Positions 1 through 7,740 are shown, counted from the first letter of the stretch. The stretch: DNA of 64,000 nucleotides from JAZKID01 sp963714065 (GCA_963714065.1 OY970226.1:310001-374000), one strand, 5' to 3'. The notes: generated by a model from the letters alone, not told the origin. Made by a program: numbers and translations.

Positions 1-1274
1 ACGCCCAGCTTTTCCTGATCGGCTTTCGATTTCGGTTCGATGGCAATCTCGATGACCGGGTCGGGGAATTCCATCTTTTCAAGAATGACCGGCTTGTCCA
101 TATCGCATAGCGTTTCGCCGGTGCGCGCTTCTTTCAAGCCTGCAAGGGCAACAATATCACCCGCGAACGCTTCCTTGATATCTTCGCGGTTGTTCGCATG
201 CATTAGCAGCATGCGGCCGACGCGCTCTTTTTTATCGCGCGTGGAATTGAGCAGCGTGGTGCCGGAATTCAGGATGCCGGAATAAATACGGCAGAACGTG
301 ATCGTGCCGACGAACGGATCGTCCATGATTTTGAAGGCAAGCAGCGATACCGGCTCGTTGTCATCCGGCTTACGCGAGGTTTCCTCGCCATTATCCGGAT
401 TGGTACCCCTGATTGCGCCGCGGTCGAGCGGGTTTGGCAGATAGTCGACAACTGCATCGAGCAGCGGCTGCACACCTTTATTCTTGAAGGCAGAGCCGCA
501 CAGCACGGGATAGAACGCGCCGGTGATCACCGCCTTGCGGATCAGCTTCTTCAACGTTGCCTGGTCGGGCTCCTTGCCTTCGAGGAATTTGGTAAGCGCA
601 TCATCGTCGAGTTCGACGGCGGCTTCGATCAGGGCAGCGTGATATTCCTTCGCCTTGTCAGCGAGGTCTTCCGGAATATCGACTTCGTTGAATTTCGCAC
701 CAAGCGCTTCTTCTTCCCAGACGATGGCTTTCATCTTCACGAGGTCGATGACGCCCTTGAAATTGTTTTCGGAGCCGATGGGAAGCTGGATCGGTACGGC
801 CTTCGCGCCGAGACGATCCTTGATGTCTTTCAGGCACATATAGAAGTCGGCACCGATCTTATCCATCTTGTTGGCAAAAACGATGCGAGGCACTTTATAC
901 TTGTCGCCCTGACGCCAGACGGTTTCCGTCTGCGGCTCGACGCCCTGGTTGCTATCGAGCACGCACACCGCGCCGTCGAGAACGCGCAAGGAGCGCTCGA
1001 CTTCGATGGTGAAATCGACGTGACCCGGCGTGTCGATGATGTTCAGGCGCTTGCCCTGCCAGAAAGCGGTCGTTGCAGCCGAGGTGATGGTGATGCCACG
1101 CTCCTGCTCCTGCTCCATCCAGTCCATGGTCGCAGCGCCGTCGTGCACTTCGCCGATCTTGTGCGATTTGCCGGTGTAATAAAGAATACGCTCGGTCGTC
1201 GTCGTCTTGCCCGCGTCGATATGGGCCATGATGCCGAAATTGCGATAGTCTTCTAATTTATATTGGCGAGGCAT
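1..1274 (-). CDS. fusA: Elongation factor G (partial, C-terminal part lies beyond the left edge)
   Basis: Translational GTPase that drives ribosomal translocation and, with ribosome recycling factor, subunit splitting in the cytoplasm. The visible 424 codons start MPRQYKLEDYRNFGIMAHID and contain the G1 loop AHIDAGKTT, switch I region with RGITI, the G3 motif DTPGHVDF and the G4 motif NKMD, all intact, followed by the EF-G specific G' insert and the start of domain II. The ATG at 1274-1272 is chosen because MPRQY is the family N-terminus. It is the last visible gene of the str operon after rpsL and rpsG; the gap to rpsG holds a large inverted repeat (1279-1546) that ends four bases before the start codon, so it may affect fusA translation. 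No internal stop was seen. Confidence 0.97.
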   Translation of the reverse strand, partial: MPRQYKLEDYRNFGIMAHIDAGKTTTTERILYYTGKSHKIGEVHDGAATMDWMEQEQERGITITSAATTAFWQGKRLNIIDTPGHVDFTIEVERSLRVLDGAVCVLDSNQGVEPQTETVWRQGDKYKVPRIVFANKMDKIGADFYMCLKDIKDRLGAKAVPIQLPIGSENNFKGVIDLVKMKAIVWEEEALGAKFNEVDIPEDLADKAKEYHAALIEAAVELDDDALTKFLEGKEPDQATLKKLIRKAVITGAFYPVLCGSAFKNKGVQPLLDAVVDYLPNPLDRGAIRGTNPDNGEETSRKPDDNEPVSLLAFKIMDDPFVGTITFCRIYSGILNSGTTLLNSTRDKKERVGRMLLMHANNREDIKEAFAGDIVALAGLKEARTGETLCDMDKPVILEKMEFPDPVIEIAIEPKSKADQEKLG

Positions 1275-1278
1275 CTCA

Positions 1279-1546
1279 GGACCCAGATATGGTTAGAAGG
1301 TGCATTTTGCGCGAAGCCAAAATGGCCGGATGGAAGGAGAAATGCGAAGAGCGTACAGGCAGTACGGTCGAGCGTTTCGACGCACCAGCCCGGCCATTTT
1401 GATCGCGCCCGTTATGGGTTGGCTGAAAACGGTTGCCTAAAGCAAGTTTCATCTCCACCGATGTGCCGCATCGCCGTTCGCTGAAACTTGCTTTATTCAA
1501 CTCGTTTTGAGCCAACAAAATGTATCTCCTAACCATATCTGGATCC
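1279..1546. repeat. Intercistronic element with 31-bp imperfect terminal inverted repeats
   Basis: The gap between rpsG and fusA is almost exactly filled by this element. Its ends, 1279-1309 and 1516-1546, are inverted copies matching at 27 of 31 positions; all four differences are transitions, and two of them would be G-U pairs in the str mRNA. Inside are an 11-bp inverted repeat (aaaatggccgg at 1319-1329 with its complement at 1390-1400) and a perfect 14-bp one (taaagcaagtttca at 1438-1451, complement at 1482-1495). The outer stem would place the region just upstream of fusA in a duplex. It could be an RNA regulatory structure or a miniature inverted-repeat insertion; an ORF of 86 codons that crosses it looks fortuitous. 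Confidence 0.7.
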
Positions 1547-1552
1547 TAACTC

Positions 1553-2023
1553 TTACCAGCGGTAATGCGCGAAGGCGCGGTTGGCTTCGGCCATCTTGTG
1601 ACCGTCTTCTTTTTTCTTGGCGGCAGCGCCGCGATTGTTCGAGGCATCGAGAATTTCAGCGGCGAGGCGTTCGGCCATCGTATGCTCGTTGCGGCCACGC
1701 GCAGCTTCGATGATCCAGCGAATGGCAAGAGCCTGGCGGCGCTCGGGGCGAACTTCGACCGGCACCTGATAGGTGGCACCGCCGACGCGGCGTGAGCGCA
1801 CTTCGATGGAGGGCTTGATGTTGTCGACGGCCTGAAGAAAGATTTCGAGCGCCTTGCCCTTCGTCTTCTTCTCGATAATGTCGAACGCGCCATAAAGAAT
1901 GCTCTCGGCGACAGACTTCTTGCCGTCGTACATCAGAGCATTCATGAATTTAGAAACGACCAGATCGCCGAATTTCGGATCCGGGAGAACTTCTCTTTTC
2001 TCAGCTGCGTGGCGGCGGGACAT
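1553..2023 (-). CDS. rpsG: 30S ribosomal protein S7
   Basis: Primary binder of the 3' domain of 16S rRNA, nucleates assembly of the small-subunit head and lines the E site. The 156 residues match the usual bacterial length and begin MSRRHAAEKREVLPDPKFGD, with the family segments SKFMNALMYDGKKSVAE near residue 25 and the arginine-rich RRVGGATYQVPVEVRPER around residues 78-95. It lies second in the str operon, 117 bases after rpsL; that spacer contains a palindromic repeat (2056-2080) and a hairpin on the rpsL stop codon. In other bacteria S7 represses translation of its own operon through the rpsL-rpsG spacer; whether that holds here is not visible. Confidence 0.98.
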   Translation of the reverse strand: MSRRHAAEKREVLPDPKFGDLVVSKFMNALMYDGKKSVAESILYGAFDIIEKKTKGKALEIFLQAVDNIKPSIEVRSRRVGGATYQVPVEVRPERRQALAIRWIIEAARGRNEHTMAERLAAEILDASNNRGAAAKKKEDGHKMAEANRAFAHYRW

Positions 2024-2055
2024 GTTCTAGTTCCTAGTTTCCATCTTCTCTCTTC

Positions 2056-2080
2056 GTCATCCCCGCGTAGGCGGGGATCT
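2056..2080. repeat. Palindromic intergenic repeat, copy 1
   Basis: GTCATCCCCGCGTAGGCGGG followed by GATCT: a GC-rich hairpin with arms CCCCGC/GCGGGG and the family ends GTCATCC and GATC. It sits between rpsL and rpsG. The following bases 2090-2127 hold a second GC-rich imperfect hairpin with the related CTCGGG/CCCGAG core. Confidence 0.8.
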
Positions 2081-2130
2081 TAAGTCTCTCCGGGTTCCCC
2101 GGGTCTCGCTTCGCTCGCCCGAGGATCTCC

Positions 2131-2158
2131 GCAAAGAGACCTATTTAGGTCTCTTTGC
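2131..2158 (-). promoter_or_regulatory. Perfect hairpin spanning the rpsL stop codon
   Basis: GCAAAGAGACCTA is followed after two bases by its exact reverse complement TAGGTCTCTTTGC. The structure covers the last codons and the TAG stop (2143-2141) of rpsL. No T-run follows, so it is not a classical terminator; it may attenuate, protect mRNA ends or take part in S7 feedback. Only the symmetry is seen; the role is inferred. Confidence 0.55.
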
Positions 2159-2512
2159 TCCGTATTTGGAACGTCGCTGCTTGCGGTCTTTCACGCCTTG
2201 CGTATCGAGCACACCGCGCAGGATGTGATAACGAACGCCCGGCAGATCCTTTACACGGCCGCCGCGGATCATGACGACGGAGTGTTCCTGCAGGTTGTGC
2301 CCCTCGCCCGGAATGTAACCGATCACTTCGAAACCGTTGGTGAGGCGCACCTTCGCAACCTTGCGCAGCGCCGAGTTCGGTTTCTTCGGCGTCGTGGTGT
2401 AGACGCGCGTGCACACGCCGCGCTTTTGCGGGCAGCGGTTCAGGGCCGGCGTCTTGTTGCGCGTTTTCAGCGGCGCGCGCGGCTTGCGGATCAGTTGCGA
2501 AATTGTCGGCAT
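2141..2512 (-). CDS. rpsL: 30S ribosomal protein S12
   Basis: Component of the decoding centre of the small subunit that contacts the A-site codon-anticodon helix and controls accuracy. The 123 residues begin MPTISQLIRKPRAPLKTRNK and carry the conserved TTPKKPNSALRKVAKV (streptomycin loop, lysine of PKKPNS present) and GGRVKDLPGVRYHI segments, so no known streptomycin-resistance substitution is visible. It is the first gene of the str operon; a promoter candidate lies about 210-235 bases upstream. Confidence 0.98.
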   Translation of the reverse strand: MPTISQLIRKPRAPLKTRNKTPALNRCPQKRGVCTRVYTTTPKKPNSALRKVAKVRLTNGFEVIGYIPGEGHNLQEHSVVMIRGGRVKDLPGVRYHILRGVLDTQGVKDRKQRRSKYGAKRPK

Positions 2513-2719
2513 GCAACCCCTTTAAGTTCCTTTTTCCCGAATGGCATCAACGCCAATGGCCCAGAGCTTTTTGAGCACTGAGCGGCGAAGACACAGAGGA
2601 CCAACGATCAAGCCGGTCATGTCATTCGGGGTTCGAATTACGTTCAATCGCGTTTAGGGGCGCTTGCTCATGGCAGGTTGCCTTGAAAACCACCCCTACA
2701 GCCAACTGTAGATTGGGTG

Positions 2720-2748
2720 TTCGTAACCGAAACGGGGATTAAGGTCAA
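2720..2748 (-). promoter_or_regulatory. Candidate sigma-70 promoter of the str operon
   Basis: On the minus strand a -35 TTGACC (2748-2743, five of six consensus) is followed after 17 bases by TACGAA (2725-2720, three of six). Transcription would begin near 2712, at the CTACAG hairpin, leaving a leader of about 200 bases before rpsL. The spacing is ideal but the -10 is weak. Confidence 0.4.
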
Positions 2749-2777
2749 CAGCTTTATAGCGAAATTGCCGCCGGCAC

Positions 2778-2806
2778 TTTACAAGCTAAAAATCACCCGG
2801 TAAAAT
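2778..2806 (+). promoter_or_regulatory. Candidate sigma-70 promoter of the gene at 2847
   Basis: TTTACA (2778-2783) and TAAAAT (2801-2806), each five of six to consensus and separated by exactly 17 bases. The start would be near 2813, giving a leader of about 34 bases with AGGAG in front of the ATG. The orphan gene therefore looks independently transcribed. Confidence 0.55.
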
Positions 2807-2846
2807 TAAAGCATCCATTTCAAAAACCATATTAGGAGCCTAAATT

Positions 2847-3410
2847 ATGACTGTTATTGGCAAAACTGATCGCTCAAACGCATCTGCAACCGGCAATGCA
2901 TTTCTTGATATTACGCAAGCTGCCGGCCAGCAGACCGAAGCGGAAAAAGCACTGATATTGGCCGAACTCAACGATACGACAAGAGAGACAATAGACGCTT
3001 ACAAAGCAGCTATTGCAAAGCTTCTTCCGCTTCTTAACGAGATTAAGTCCAGTCCTTCAGATAGTTATAATATAACTATCCCTGAAACTAAATACCTCAA
3101 TCAACATGCAGATCCTGCTTATCATAATAGGCCGGCTTACGCGCAAACGCAGACAGTGAATAAACCAGTATATCTTGATGATCTTTTACTGAAGCAATTT
3201 TTAGAACTGATCGATGGTGGCGCGTTCAATGAATATGCAACGATAACGGAAAACCCCAATTATAAGGCCTTTTCAGTTGCAAAAACAAATTTGCAAGCTG
3301 CGCTGACCAAGCTCCTGGGCAAGGATAGTGCCGGCGGCGAGGCACAGAAAGCTACCAATAAGGCCGTTGCCGAGGTTATTTCTCTTATCAATAGCGAGCC
3401 TCTAAAGTAG
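2847..3410 (+). CDS. Orphan protein of unknown function, 187 residues
   Basis: I do not recognise this protein. It starts with ATG eight to nine bases after AGGAG and has a strong promoter candidate. It has no signal peptide or membrane segment, contains no cysteine, and looks mostly helical with acidic and alanine-rich stretches (for example residues 30-65 and 145-187) around a tyrosine/proline/asparagine-rich middle (about 75-115). Base composition is more AT-rich than the ribosomal genes beside it. Its stop codon directly abuts the stop of the convergent DUF4345-like gene. It resembles the other short cytosolic orphans of this window in style (short N-terminus rich in T/S/N, isolated transcription) though not in alignable sequence. 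Confidence 0.7.
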   Translation: MTVIGKTDRSNASATGNAFLDITQAAGQQTEAEKALILAELNDTTRETIDAYKAAIAKLLPLLNEIKSSPSDSYNITIPETKYLNQHADPAYHNRPAYAQTQTVNKPVYLDDLLLKQFLELIDGGAFNEYATITENPNYKAFSVAKTNLQAALTKLLGKDSAGGEAQKATNKAVAEVISLINSEPLK

Positions 3411-3863
3411 TTACCTACCCACTTGAGCAACCCGCCACTGCCACAGGCATAAAAGCGGGGTGACCAGCAGTTCCATTATGAACGCACCGGGCATGGGAAC
3501 CATGTTAGCGCTATAGGCGAAAAAGCCTGTCAGCCGCGCTAATCCGCCGATGAAAACAATGGCTGTAAGTAGCTGAAATCGCTCTGTTTTTGTTTCGATC
3601 TCCGGAACGCAGCTCCAAAACCCGAACCCCACGGCCAAAAGCAGGCCGGAGAGATAGCGGAACTGGCTGTCGAGATCGAGCCCGGGCGCAAACTCGCCGA
3701 GAAAAAGCGGGAAATTATGCCGCGCCCACTGGTTCTCGATCAGCCATGCATAACCATGCAGCGCACCCATGCCTCCGGCCAACACCGGCACGCAGGCGCC
3801 GAGCAGCACGCAAAGCTGAAGCAGGCGTTTTTCGACTTGTTGGAAAAAATTCATATCCTTCAA
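3411..3863 (-). CDS. DUF4345-like integral membrane protein
   Basis: About 150 residues with four probable membrane segments (roughly residues 17-35, 70-85, 98-115 and 125-142). The arrangement of a short first loop, FRYLSGLLLAVGFGF in the second segment and VFIGGLARLTGFF in the third fits the DUF4345 family as I remember it; the function of that family is unknown. A second ATG three codons in (MNFFQQVEK) is equally possible as start. It is transcribed divergently from the orphan at 3940 and converges with the orphan at 2847 with no spacer. Confidence 0.65.
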   Translation of the reverse strand: MKDMNFFQQVEKRLLQLCVLLGACVPVLAGGMGALHGYAWLIENQWARHNFPLFLGEFAPGLDLDSQFRYLSGLLLAVGFGFWSCVPEIETKTERFQLLTAIVFIGGLARLTGFFAYSANMVPMPGAFIMELLVTPLLCLWQWRVAQVGR

Positions 3864-3880
3864 TACCCTAATACACTGCC

Positions 3881-3908
3881 TCGACTAAAAATATATATTC
3901 TCTATAGT
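3881..3908 (+). promoter_or_regulatory. Candidate promoter of the gene at 3940
   Basis: TCGACT (3881-3886, four of six) and TATAGT (3903-3908, five of six) with a 16-base, very AT-rich spacer. Start would be near 3915, 25 bases before the ATG. Confidence 0.4.
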
Positions 3909-3939
3909 ATTAAATTATTCGCAGGAAAGAGCCATTTGA

Positions 3940-4614
3940 ATGAGCAGGATTGAAAATAACCCTTATTCCGATTCCGCATCACAAGCGCGGACTTTTACAT
4001 TTCCATTATATGAGCATGAGGAAGTAAAAGAAACCGCAGTCGATCAAGCCGTAAAAAAGAAGGCAAGCATCAGCATCAGCGAAGAGCGTTGGGCCTTGTG
4101 GCGCCAAGCTCTTGATGACTATAGCGCAAAAAGAAATGAGTATCTTCGAAACCATTTCGAAGAAGCAAAACAAGCGGAATTAGACTGGGCTAAGGCCGAA
4201 TATGAGAAGAGCGGCAAATCCAATGAAGAAAAAGTAAAATACGAAACTTATGTCGAAGAAATACGGAATGCGGCCCCCAATTCAAGCTTGCTCAATCCCG
4301 AGCATTACTTTTCCCATGTTGAAAATCGGCTCCTTACCCAAAAAGCGGCAGAAGCAAGAAAATACGAGCATCAAATCTTCAACCGCATGAAAGAAATTTT
4401 TAATGAAGCGGGTTACCGGGTTGTGAAAAGGTGCACCAGTTCGGCTTGCAATATTCTCAATCAAAAGCTTGGCCTAATTATCGACAAAAATGGGCAATGG
4501 TTCATTGACAAGGAAATGTCTGACCATCTTTCGCGGGAACAGCGCAAAACGCAGGAACATACGCAACCACCTGTGCGCCGGCAGGCATTCTTACGTTCCA
4601 GTAGTTGGGATTGA
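3940..4614 (+). CDS. Orphan charged helical protein, 224 residues
   Basis: No family recognised. Residues about 50-115 are very rich in E, K, A, R with a heptad-like pattern (EERWALWRQALDDYSAKRNE onward) and suggest a coiled coil; a second amphipathic helix follows at about 125-160. Two cysteines occur close together in VVKRCTSSACNIL. The tail is basic and serine/glutamine rich. There is no signal peptide. The gene is AT-rich compared with the methyltransferase gene 32 bases downstream, and has its own promoter candidate. It could be a secreted effector or a phage-derived protein, but nothing in the sequence proves either. Confidence 0.7.
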   Translation: MSRIENNPYSDSASQARTFTFPLYEHEEVKETAVDQAVKKKASISISEERWALWRQALDDYSAKRNEYLRNHFEEAKQAELDWAKAEYEKSGKSNEEKVKYETYVEEIRNAAPNSSLLNPEHYFSHVENRLLTQKAAEARKYEHQIFNRMKEIFNEAGYRVVKRCTSSACNILNQKLGLIIDKNGQWFIDKEMSDHLSREQRKTQEHTQPPVRRQAFLRSSSWD

Positions 4615-4646
4615 GAAACTAGATAAGAAATGTAAGACAATGCGGC

Positions 4647-5606
4647 ATGTCTAGCTCGCTTCTCTCCATCCTCGCCCACACTCTCCCCTTCACCCCCTAT
4701 CCCGCCAAGGGCACGGCCGAGCCCTGCAACCTGTGCGGCGCGCGGGACACCAAAACGGTTTCCACATGGGACCGGCGCCTGAAGCGCATGACGACCGTGA
4801 TCTGCGAAGGCTGCGGCCTGCTGCGCACCGACCCCATGCCGACAGAAGACGAACTGAACGCCTATTACGGCTCTCTCTATCGTTTCGATTACCAGCTCGG
4901 CGGAAAAAAGCCACCGCGCTTTCATCGCGTACGTAGTGCGCGTTATGCACTCGAGCGCGCGGCCTATATACGGCCTGCGATCAAGCCGGGCGCACAATTG
5001 CTCGATTTCGGCTCAGGCGGCGGCGAATTTCTGGCCGCCATGAAAGCGGTAGGGTGCGATGTCATCGGCATCGAGCCCGGTGAAAGTTACGCGACTTATG
5101 CACGTAACCAGCATGGCGTCGACGTGATCGCCGCCTGCTGGCGCGATGTGTCGTTGAAAGAAAAATCTTTCGATATCGTCACCACGCATCATGTGCTCGA
5201 ACATCTGCGCGAACCTGTCGACGCATTGATCAAAATGGCTTCATGGCTGAAGGACGATGGCGTGCTTTATGTCAGCGTACCGGACATGCTGGCAGGCACG
5301 ACGCCCGCCTATGAACGTTTTCATTTCGCGCATGTGCATGGCTTCGTACCCGAAACGCTAAGACGCGCCGGCCGCCGCGCCGGGCTGCTGCCGGACGAAC
5401 GCTTCGAGCAGGACGGCACCACCATTGTTTTCCGCAAGCAGCGCGCAGGCGAAACACTGCCGCCCGATATTTCGGTGGCGGACGACGTGCTAAAGGCCCT
5501 GCCAGCCACGTCCCCTCTCGCCTACACGCTGGGCGGCGGTTTCCTGCAGCCCATGATCATACGCAATGCAAAAACGATTGCGGATACGTTCAGGCGGGCG
5601 GGATAA
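4647..5606 (+). CDS. Class I SAM-dependent methyltransferase with N-terminal zinc-binding motif
   Basis: 319 residues. The N-terminus has two CxxC pairs (CNLCGA at about 27-32 and CEGCG at about 53-57) as in methyltransferases that act on sugars or small metabolites. The Rossmann-fold motif I is LLDFGSGGGEFLAAM (about 117-131), with the acidic end of strand 2 at GIEPGESY and the motif FDIVTTHHVLEHL typical of the Methyltransf_23 group. The C-terminal third resembles the C-methyltransferase type but is short. Substrate unknown. No clear Shine-Dalgarno precedes the ATG. The neighbours are orphans, so context gives no hint. Confidence 0.85.
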   Translation: MSSSLLSILAHTLPFTPYPAKGTAEPCNLCGARDTKTVSTWDRRLKRMTTVICEGCGLLRTDPMPTEDELNAYYGSLYRFDYQLGGKKPPRFHRVRSARYALERAAYIRPAIKPGAQLLDFGSGGGEFLAAMKAVGCDVIGIEPGESYATYARNQHGVDVIAACWRDVSLKEKSFDIVTTHHVLEHLREPVDALIKMASWLKDDGVLYVSVPDMLAGTTPAYERFHFAHVHGFVPETLRRAGRRAGLLPDERFEQDGTTIVFRKQRAGETLPPDISVADDVLKALPATSPLAYTLGGGFLQPMIIRNAKTIADTFRRAG

Positions 5607-5630
5607 TCGGGAACAACACTATTCGGCTTC

Positions 5631-5680
5631 TTGTCTGATTCTGAAAAACAGGCTAATAATTGCAGGTCGGTTTTCGACCT
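5631..5680 (+). promoter_or_regulatory. Weak promoter candidate plus hairpin before the gene at 5712
   Basis: TTGTCT (5631-5636) and TAATAA (5654-5659) with a 17-base spacer, followed by a hairpin AGGTCG-GTTTT-CGACCT (5664-5680) at the expected transcript start. The hairpin has no T-run, so it is more likely a leader structure than a terminator of the methyltransferase gene. Confidence 0.35.
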
Positions 5681-5711
5681 ATTCATTTGATGAAGTTATT
5701 CAGGAGCGCAT

Positions 5712-5963
5712 ATGAGCAAAAATTCCGTTTCACCCGCGACTGCACGCACAAAATCGCCTGACAGCATTCGCACCCATCATTTCGCATGGGTTGCCGCGCT
5801 AGATCCGGAAAAACATCCGCCGGGCGAACCGGATAACGGCAAGCAAACAACGCCGCCAAACAACGGCACACAGCCGCAACAACCTACGCCTCAGCAGGGC
5901 GACAATAGCGCACAAGGCAAAGAGAACGGCTGCCCAACCTGCCCGCCAATTACGAAGAACTGA
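5712..5963 (+). CDS. Short proline/glutamine-rich orphan protein
   Basis: 83 residues with ATG seven bases after CAGGAG. No family recognised. The first half is basic and S/T-rich, the second half is low complexity with P, Q, N and G (TPPNNGTQPQQPTPQQGDN) and ends with a CPTCPP motif, which could bind metal or form a disulfide. No signal peptide or membrane segment. Probably intrinsically disordered. Confidence 0.55.
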   Translation: MSKNSVSPATARTKSPDSIRTHHFAWVAALDPEKHPPGEPDNGKQTTPPNNGTQPQQPTPQQGDNSAQGKENGCPTCPPITKN

Positions 5964-6047
5964 CGTTCGCCCTCGGTTTCCGGCGGCGAATAATCAGCAA
6001 TATCGACGTCGGCTCAATCGCGCTGGATATTTTTCTTCCATTATCTG

Positions 6048-7217
6048 CTATTTATTTTTCTCGAACAGTTCCCGCCCGATCAGCATGCGGCGGATTTCGG
6101 ACGTGCCGGCGCCAATCTCGTAAAGTTTCGCATCGCGCAGCAGGCGACCGGTGGCATAATCGTTGATATAGCCGTTGCCGCCGAGCAGCTGAATGGCATC
6201 GAGTGCAACCTGCGTCGCTTTTTCGGCGGCAAAAAGAATAGCGCCCGCCGCATCCTCGCGCGCGGCTTCGTTTCTGTCGCAGGCTTGCGCTACCGCGTAA
6301 ACATAAGCGCGTGCCGCATTCATGTTGACATACATATCGGCGATCTTACCCTGCACAAGCTGGAATTCGCCGATGGGTCTGTCGAATTGTTTGCGCTCCT
6401 GCACATAAGGCAGCGCGATATCGAGCGCCGCCTGCATAATGCCCAAGGGGCCCGCCGCCAGCACCGTGCGCTCATAATCGAGGCCGGACATCAGAATATA
6501 CACGCCCTTGCCCGCCTCGCCCAAAATATTCTCGGCAGGCACTTCGCAGTTCTCGAACACGAGCTCGCCGGTTTCGGAGCCGCGCATGCCGAGCTTGTCG
6601 AGCTTCTGCGCCACCGAAAATCCTTTTGTATTTTTTTCGACGACGAAGGCGGTAATGCCTTTCGAGCCTGCGCTCATATCCGTCTTCGCATACACCACCA
6701 GCACATCGGCCTGTGGGCCGTTCGTGATCCACATTTTCGTTCCGTTGAGAATGTAACGGTCGCCCTTTTTATCGGCGCGCAGGCGCATGCCCACGACATC
6801 CGAACCCGCACCGGATTCCGACATCGCCAGCGCACCGAGATGCTCGCCGGAAATCAGCCTGGGAAGATAGTTTTTCTTCTGCGTGTCATTTCCCCAGCGG
6901 CGGATCTGGTTCACGCACAGGTTCGAATGCGCGCCATAGGAAAGGCCGATGCTCGCGGACGCGCGCGAGATTTCCTCCATTGCGATGCAATGTTCCAGAT
7001 AGCCGAGCCCCGCCCCGCCCCATTTTTCTTCGACCGTGATGCCGTGCAGGCCGAGCTTGCCCATCTCCGGCCACAGTTTACGCGGGAACCAATCGTCGCG
7101 ATCGATCTTCTCCGCCAGCGGTGCGATGCGCTCACTAGCGAAATCACGTACCGTTTCGCGAATGGCGTCCGCCGTCTCGCCGAGATTGAAGTTGAAGGAA
7201 GTGGTGTTTTTGAGCAT
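6048..7217 (-). CDS. ivd: Isovaleryl-CoA dehydrogenase (acyl-CoA dehydrogenase family)
   Basis: FAD enzyme that oxidises isovaleryl-CoA to 3-methylcrotonyl-CoA in leucine breakdown, passing electrons to ETF. The 389 residues from the ATG at 7217 start MLKNTTSFNFNLGETADAIR, the usual N-terminus; the frame stays open another 36 codons upstream but those are not family-like. Visible are the substrate/FAD segments AMSESGAGSDVVGMRL and WITNGPQADVLVVYAKTD, the catalytic-glutamate region LDYERTVLAAGPLGIMQAALD (glutamate placed as in isovaleryl-CoA dehydrogenases), and the C-terminal QLLGGNGYINDY and IGAGTSEIRRMLIGREL. The usual partners for leucine degradation (methylcrotonyl-CoA carboxylase) are not adjacent here. 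The liv transporter at 14-20 kb is a plausible supplier of substrate. Confidence 0.92.
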   Translation of the reverse strand: MLKNTTSFNFNLGETADAIRETVRDFASERIAPLAEKIDRDDWFPRKLWPEMGKLGLHGITVEEKWGGAGLGYLEHCIAMEEISRASASIGLSYGAHSNLCVNQIRRWGNDTQKKNYLPRLISGEHLGALAMSESGAGSDVVGMRLRADKKGDRYILNGTKMWITNGPQADVLVVYAKTDMSAGSKGITAFVVEKNTKGFSVAQKLDKLGMRGSETGELVFENCEVPAENILGEAGKGVYILMSGLDYERTVLAAGPLGIMQAALDIALPYVQERKQFDRPIGEFQLVQGKIADMYVNMNAARAYVYAVAQACDRNEAAREDAAGAILFAAEKATQVALDAIQLLGGNGYINDYATGRLLRDAKLYEIGAGTSEIRRMLIGRELFEKNK

Positions 7218-7297
7218 GGGATAAAGAGGCCTGACACTGGAATGCCCGATAGTTGTGCAATACATTAAGACCGTTTTCAACTCTACACGGGCAGGCG

Positions 7298-7684
7298 ATG
7301 GGCGATACAAATATTTATTTTCCAAGCTTCAAGGCCGCGGACGGCGATGACGACGGATCCAGCACGCTTGAAGAGTTCAAAAAAGCAATCGACAAACTTT
7401 ATCGCGAAATGAACATTGGTAAGCAACTCTTTGAAGGCGAGAAATACGACTTATATATTACACAAATCGTTGCGCAATTCTGTCCGATCTTCGATAAGAT
7501 CGACCTGAATAGCGATAGGAAAATTTCTGAAGAAGAATACAAACTTTTATACGAAGCCACACAGGGTAGCGCAAAACCCTTCTCGAAAGATCTCGCTTTC
7601 GACACCCCGCTTGCCAATTTCAACAAATATGCCAATGCGCATCAAAAGCCCGCTTCGACACTATGCCGCTTGCCCGGCAAATAA
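7298..7684 (+). CDS. Two-EF-hand protein, probable calcium binder
   Basis: 128 residues from the ATG at 7298; the longer frame from 7253 overlaps the ivd leader and is not preferred. Two canonical EF-hand loops are readable: DGDDDGSSTLEE at about residues 15-26 (D1, D3, D5, G6, E12) and DLNSDRKISEEE at about 67-78 (D1, N3, D5, E12), each followed by a helix (FKKAIDKLYREM, YKLLYEATQ). There is no signal peptide, so the protein should be cytosolic or exported by a non-Sec route. No enzymatic domain is fused. Its role is unknown; calcium binding is inferred from the loops. Confidence 0.75.
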   Translation: MGDTNIYFPSFKAADGDDDGSSTLEEFKKAIDKLYREMNIGKQLFEGEKYDLYITQIVAQFCPIFDKIDLNSDRKISEEEYKLLYEATQGSAKPFSKDLAFDTPLANFNKYANAHQKPASTLCRLPGK

Positions 7685-7711
7685 TTAAAGTTTTAGGTAA
7701 TTTTCCTATCC

Positions 7712-7740
7712 TTGTTTCAGAACCGGCCCTGTGCTAAAAT
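7712..7740 (+). promoter_or_regulatory. Candidate promoter of the gene at 7846
   Basis: TTGTTT (7712-7717) and TAAAAT (7735-7740), spacer 17. The leader would be about 100 bases and ends in AGGAGG before the ATG. The 161-base gap 7685-7845 holds nothing else recognised. Confidence 0.4.

Larger units (their letters stand above)
2513..2846. other. Divergent intergenic region between rpsL and an orphan gene
   Basis: 334 bases without a gene. They hold a promoter candidate for the str operon on the minus strand, a small hairpin ctacag-ccaa-ctgtag (2696-2711) near the expected transcript start, about 200 bases of rpsL leader, and a good promoter candidate on the plus strand for the gene at 2847. 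Nothing else was recognised. Confidence 0.6.

Noticed and set aside
1276..1536. 86-codon minus-strand frame between rpsG and fusA
   Set aside because: It crosses the inverted-repeat element, shows no protein-like composition, and starts inside the stem arm.
2055..2130. CRISPR-like repetition of GC-rich palindromes
   Set aside because: Copies are dispersed and not regularly spaced, with no uniform spacers or cas genes; they are intergenic palindromes.
4461..4997. 178-codon frame on the minus strand opposite the methyltransferase
   Set aside because: Shadow of the coding frames on the other strand; no family features.
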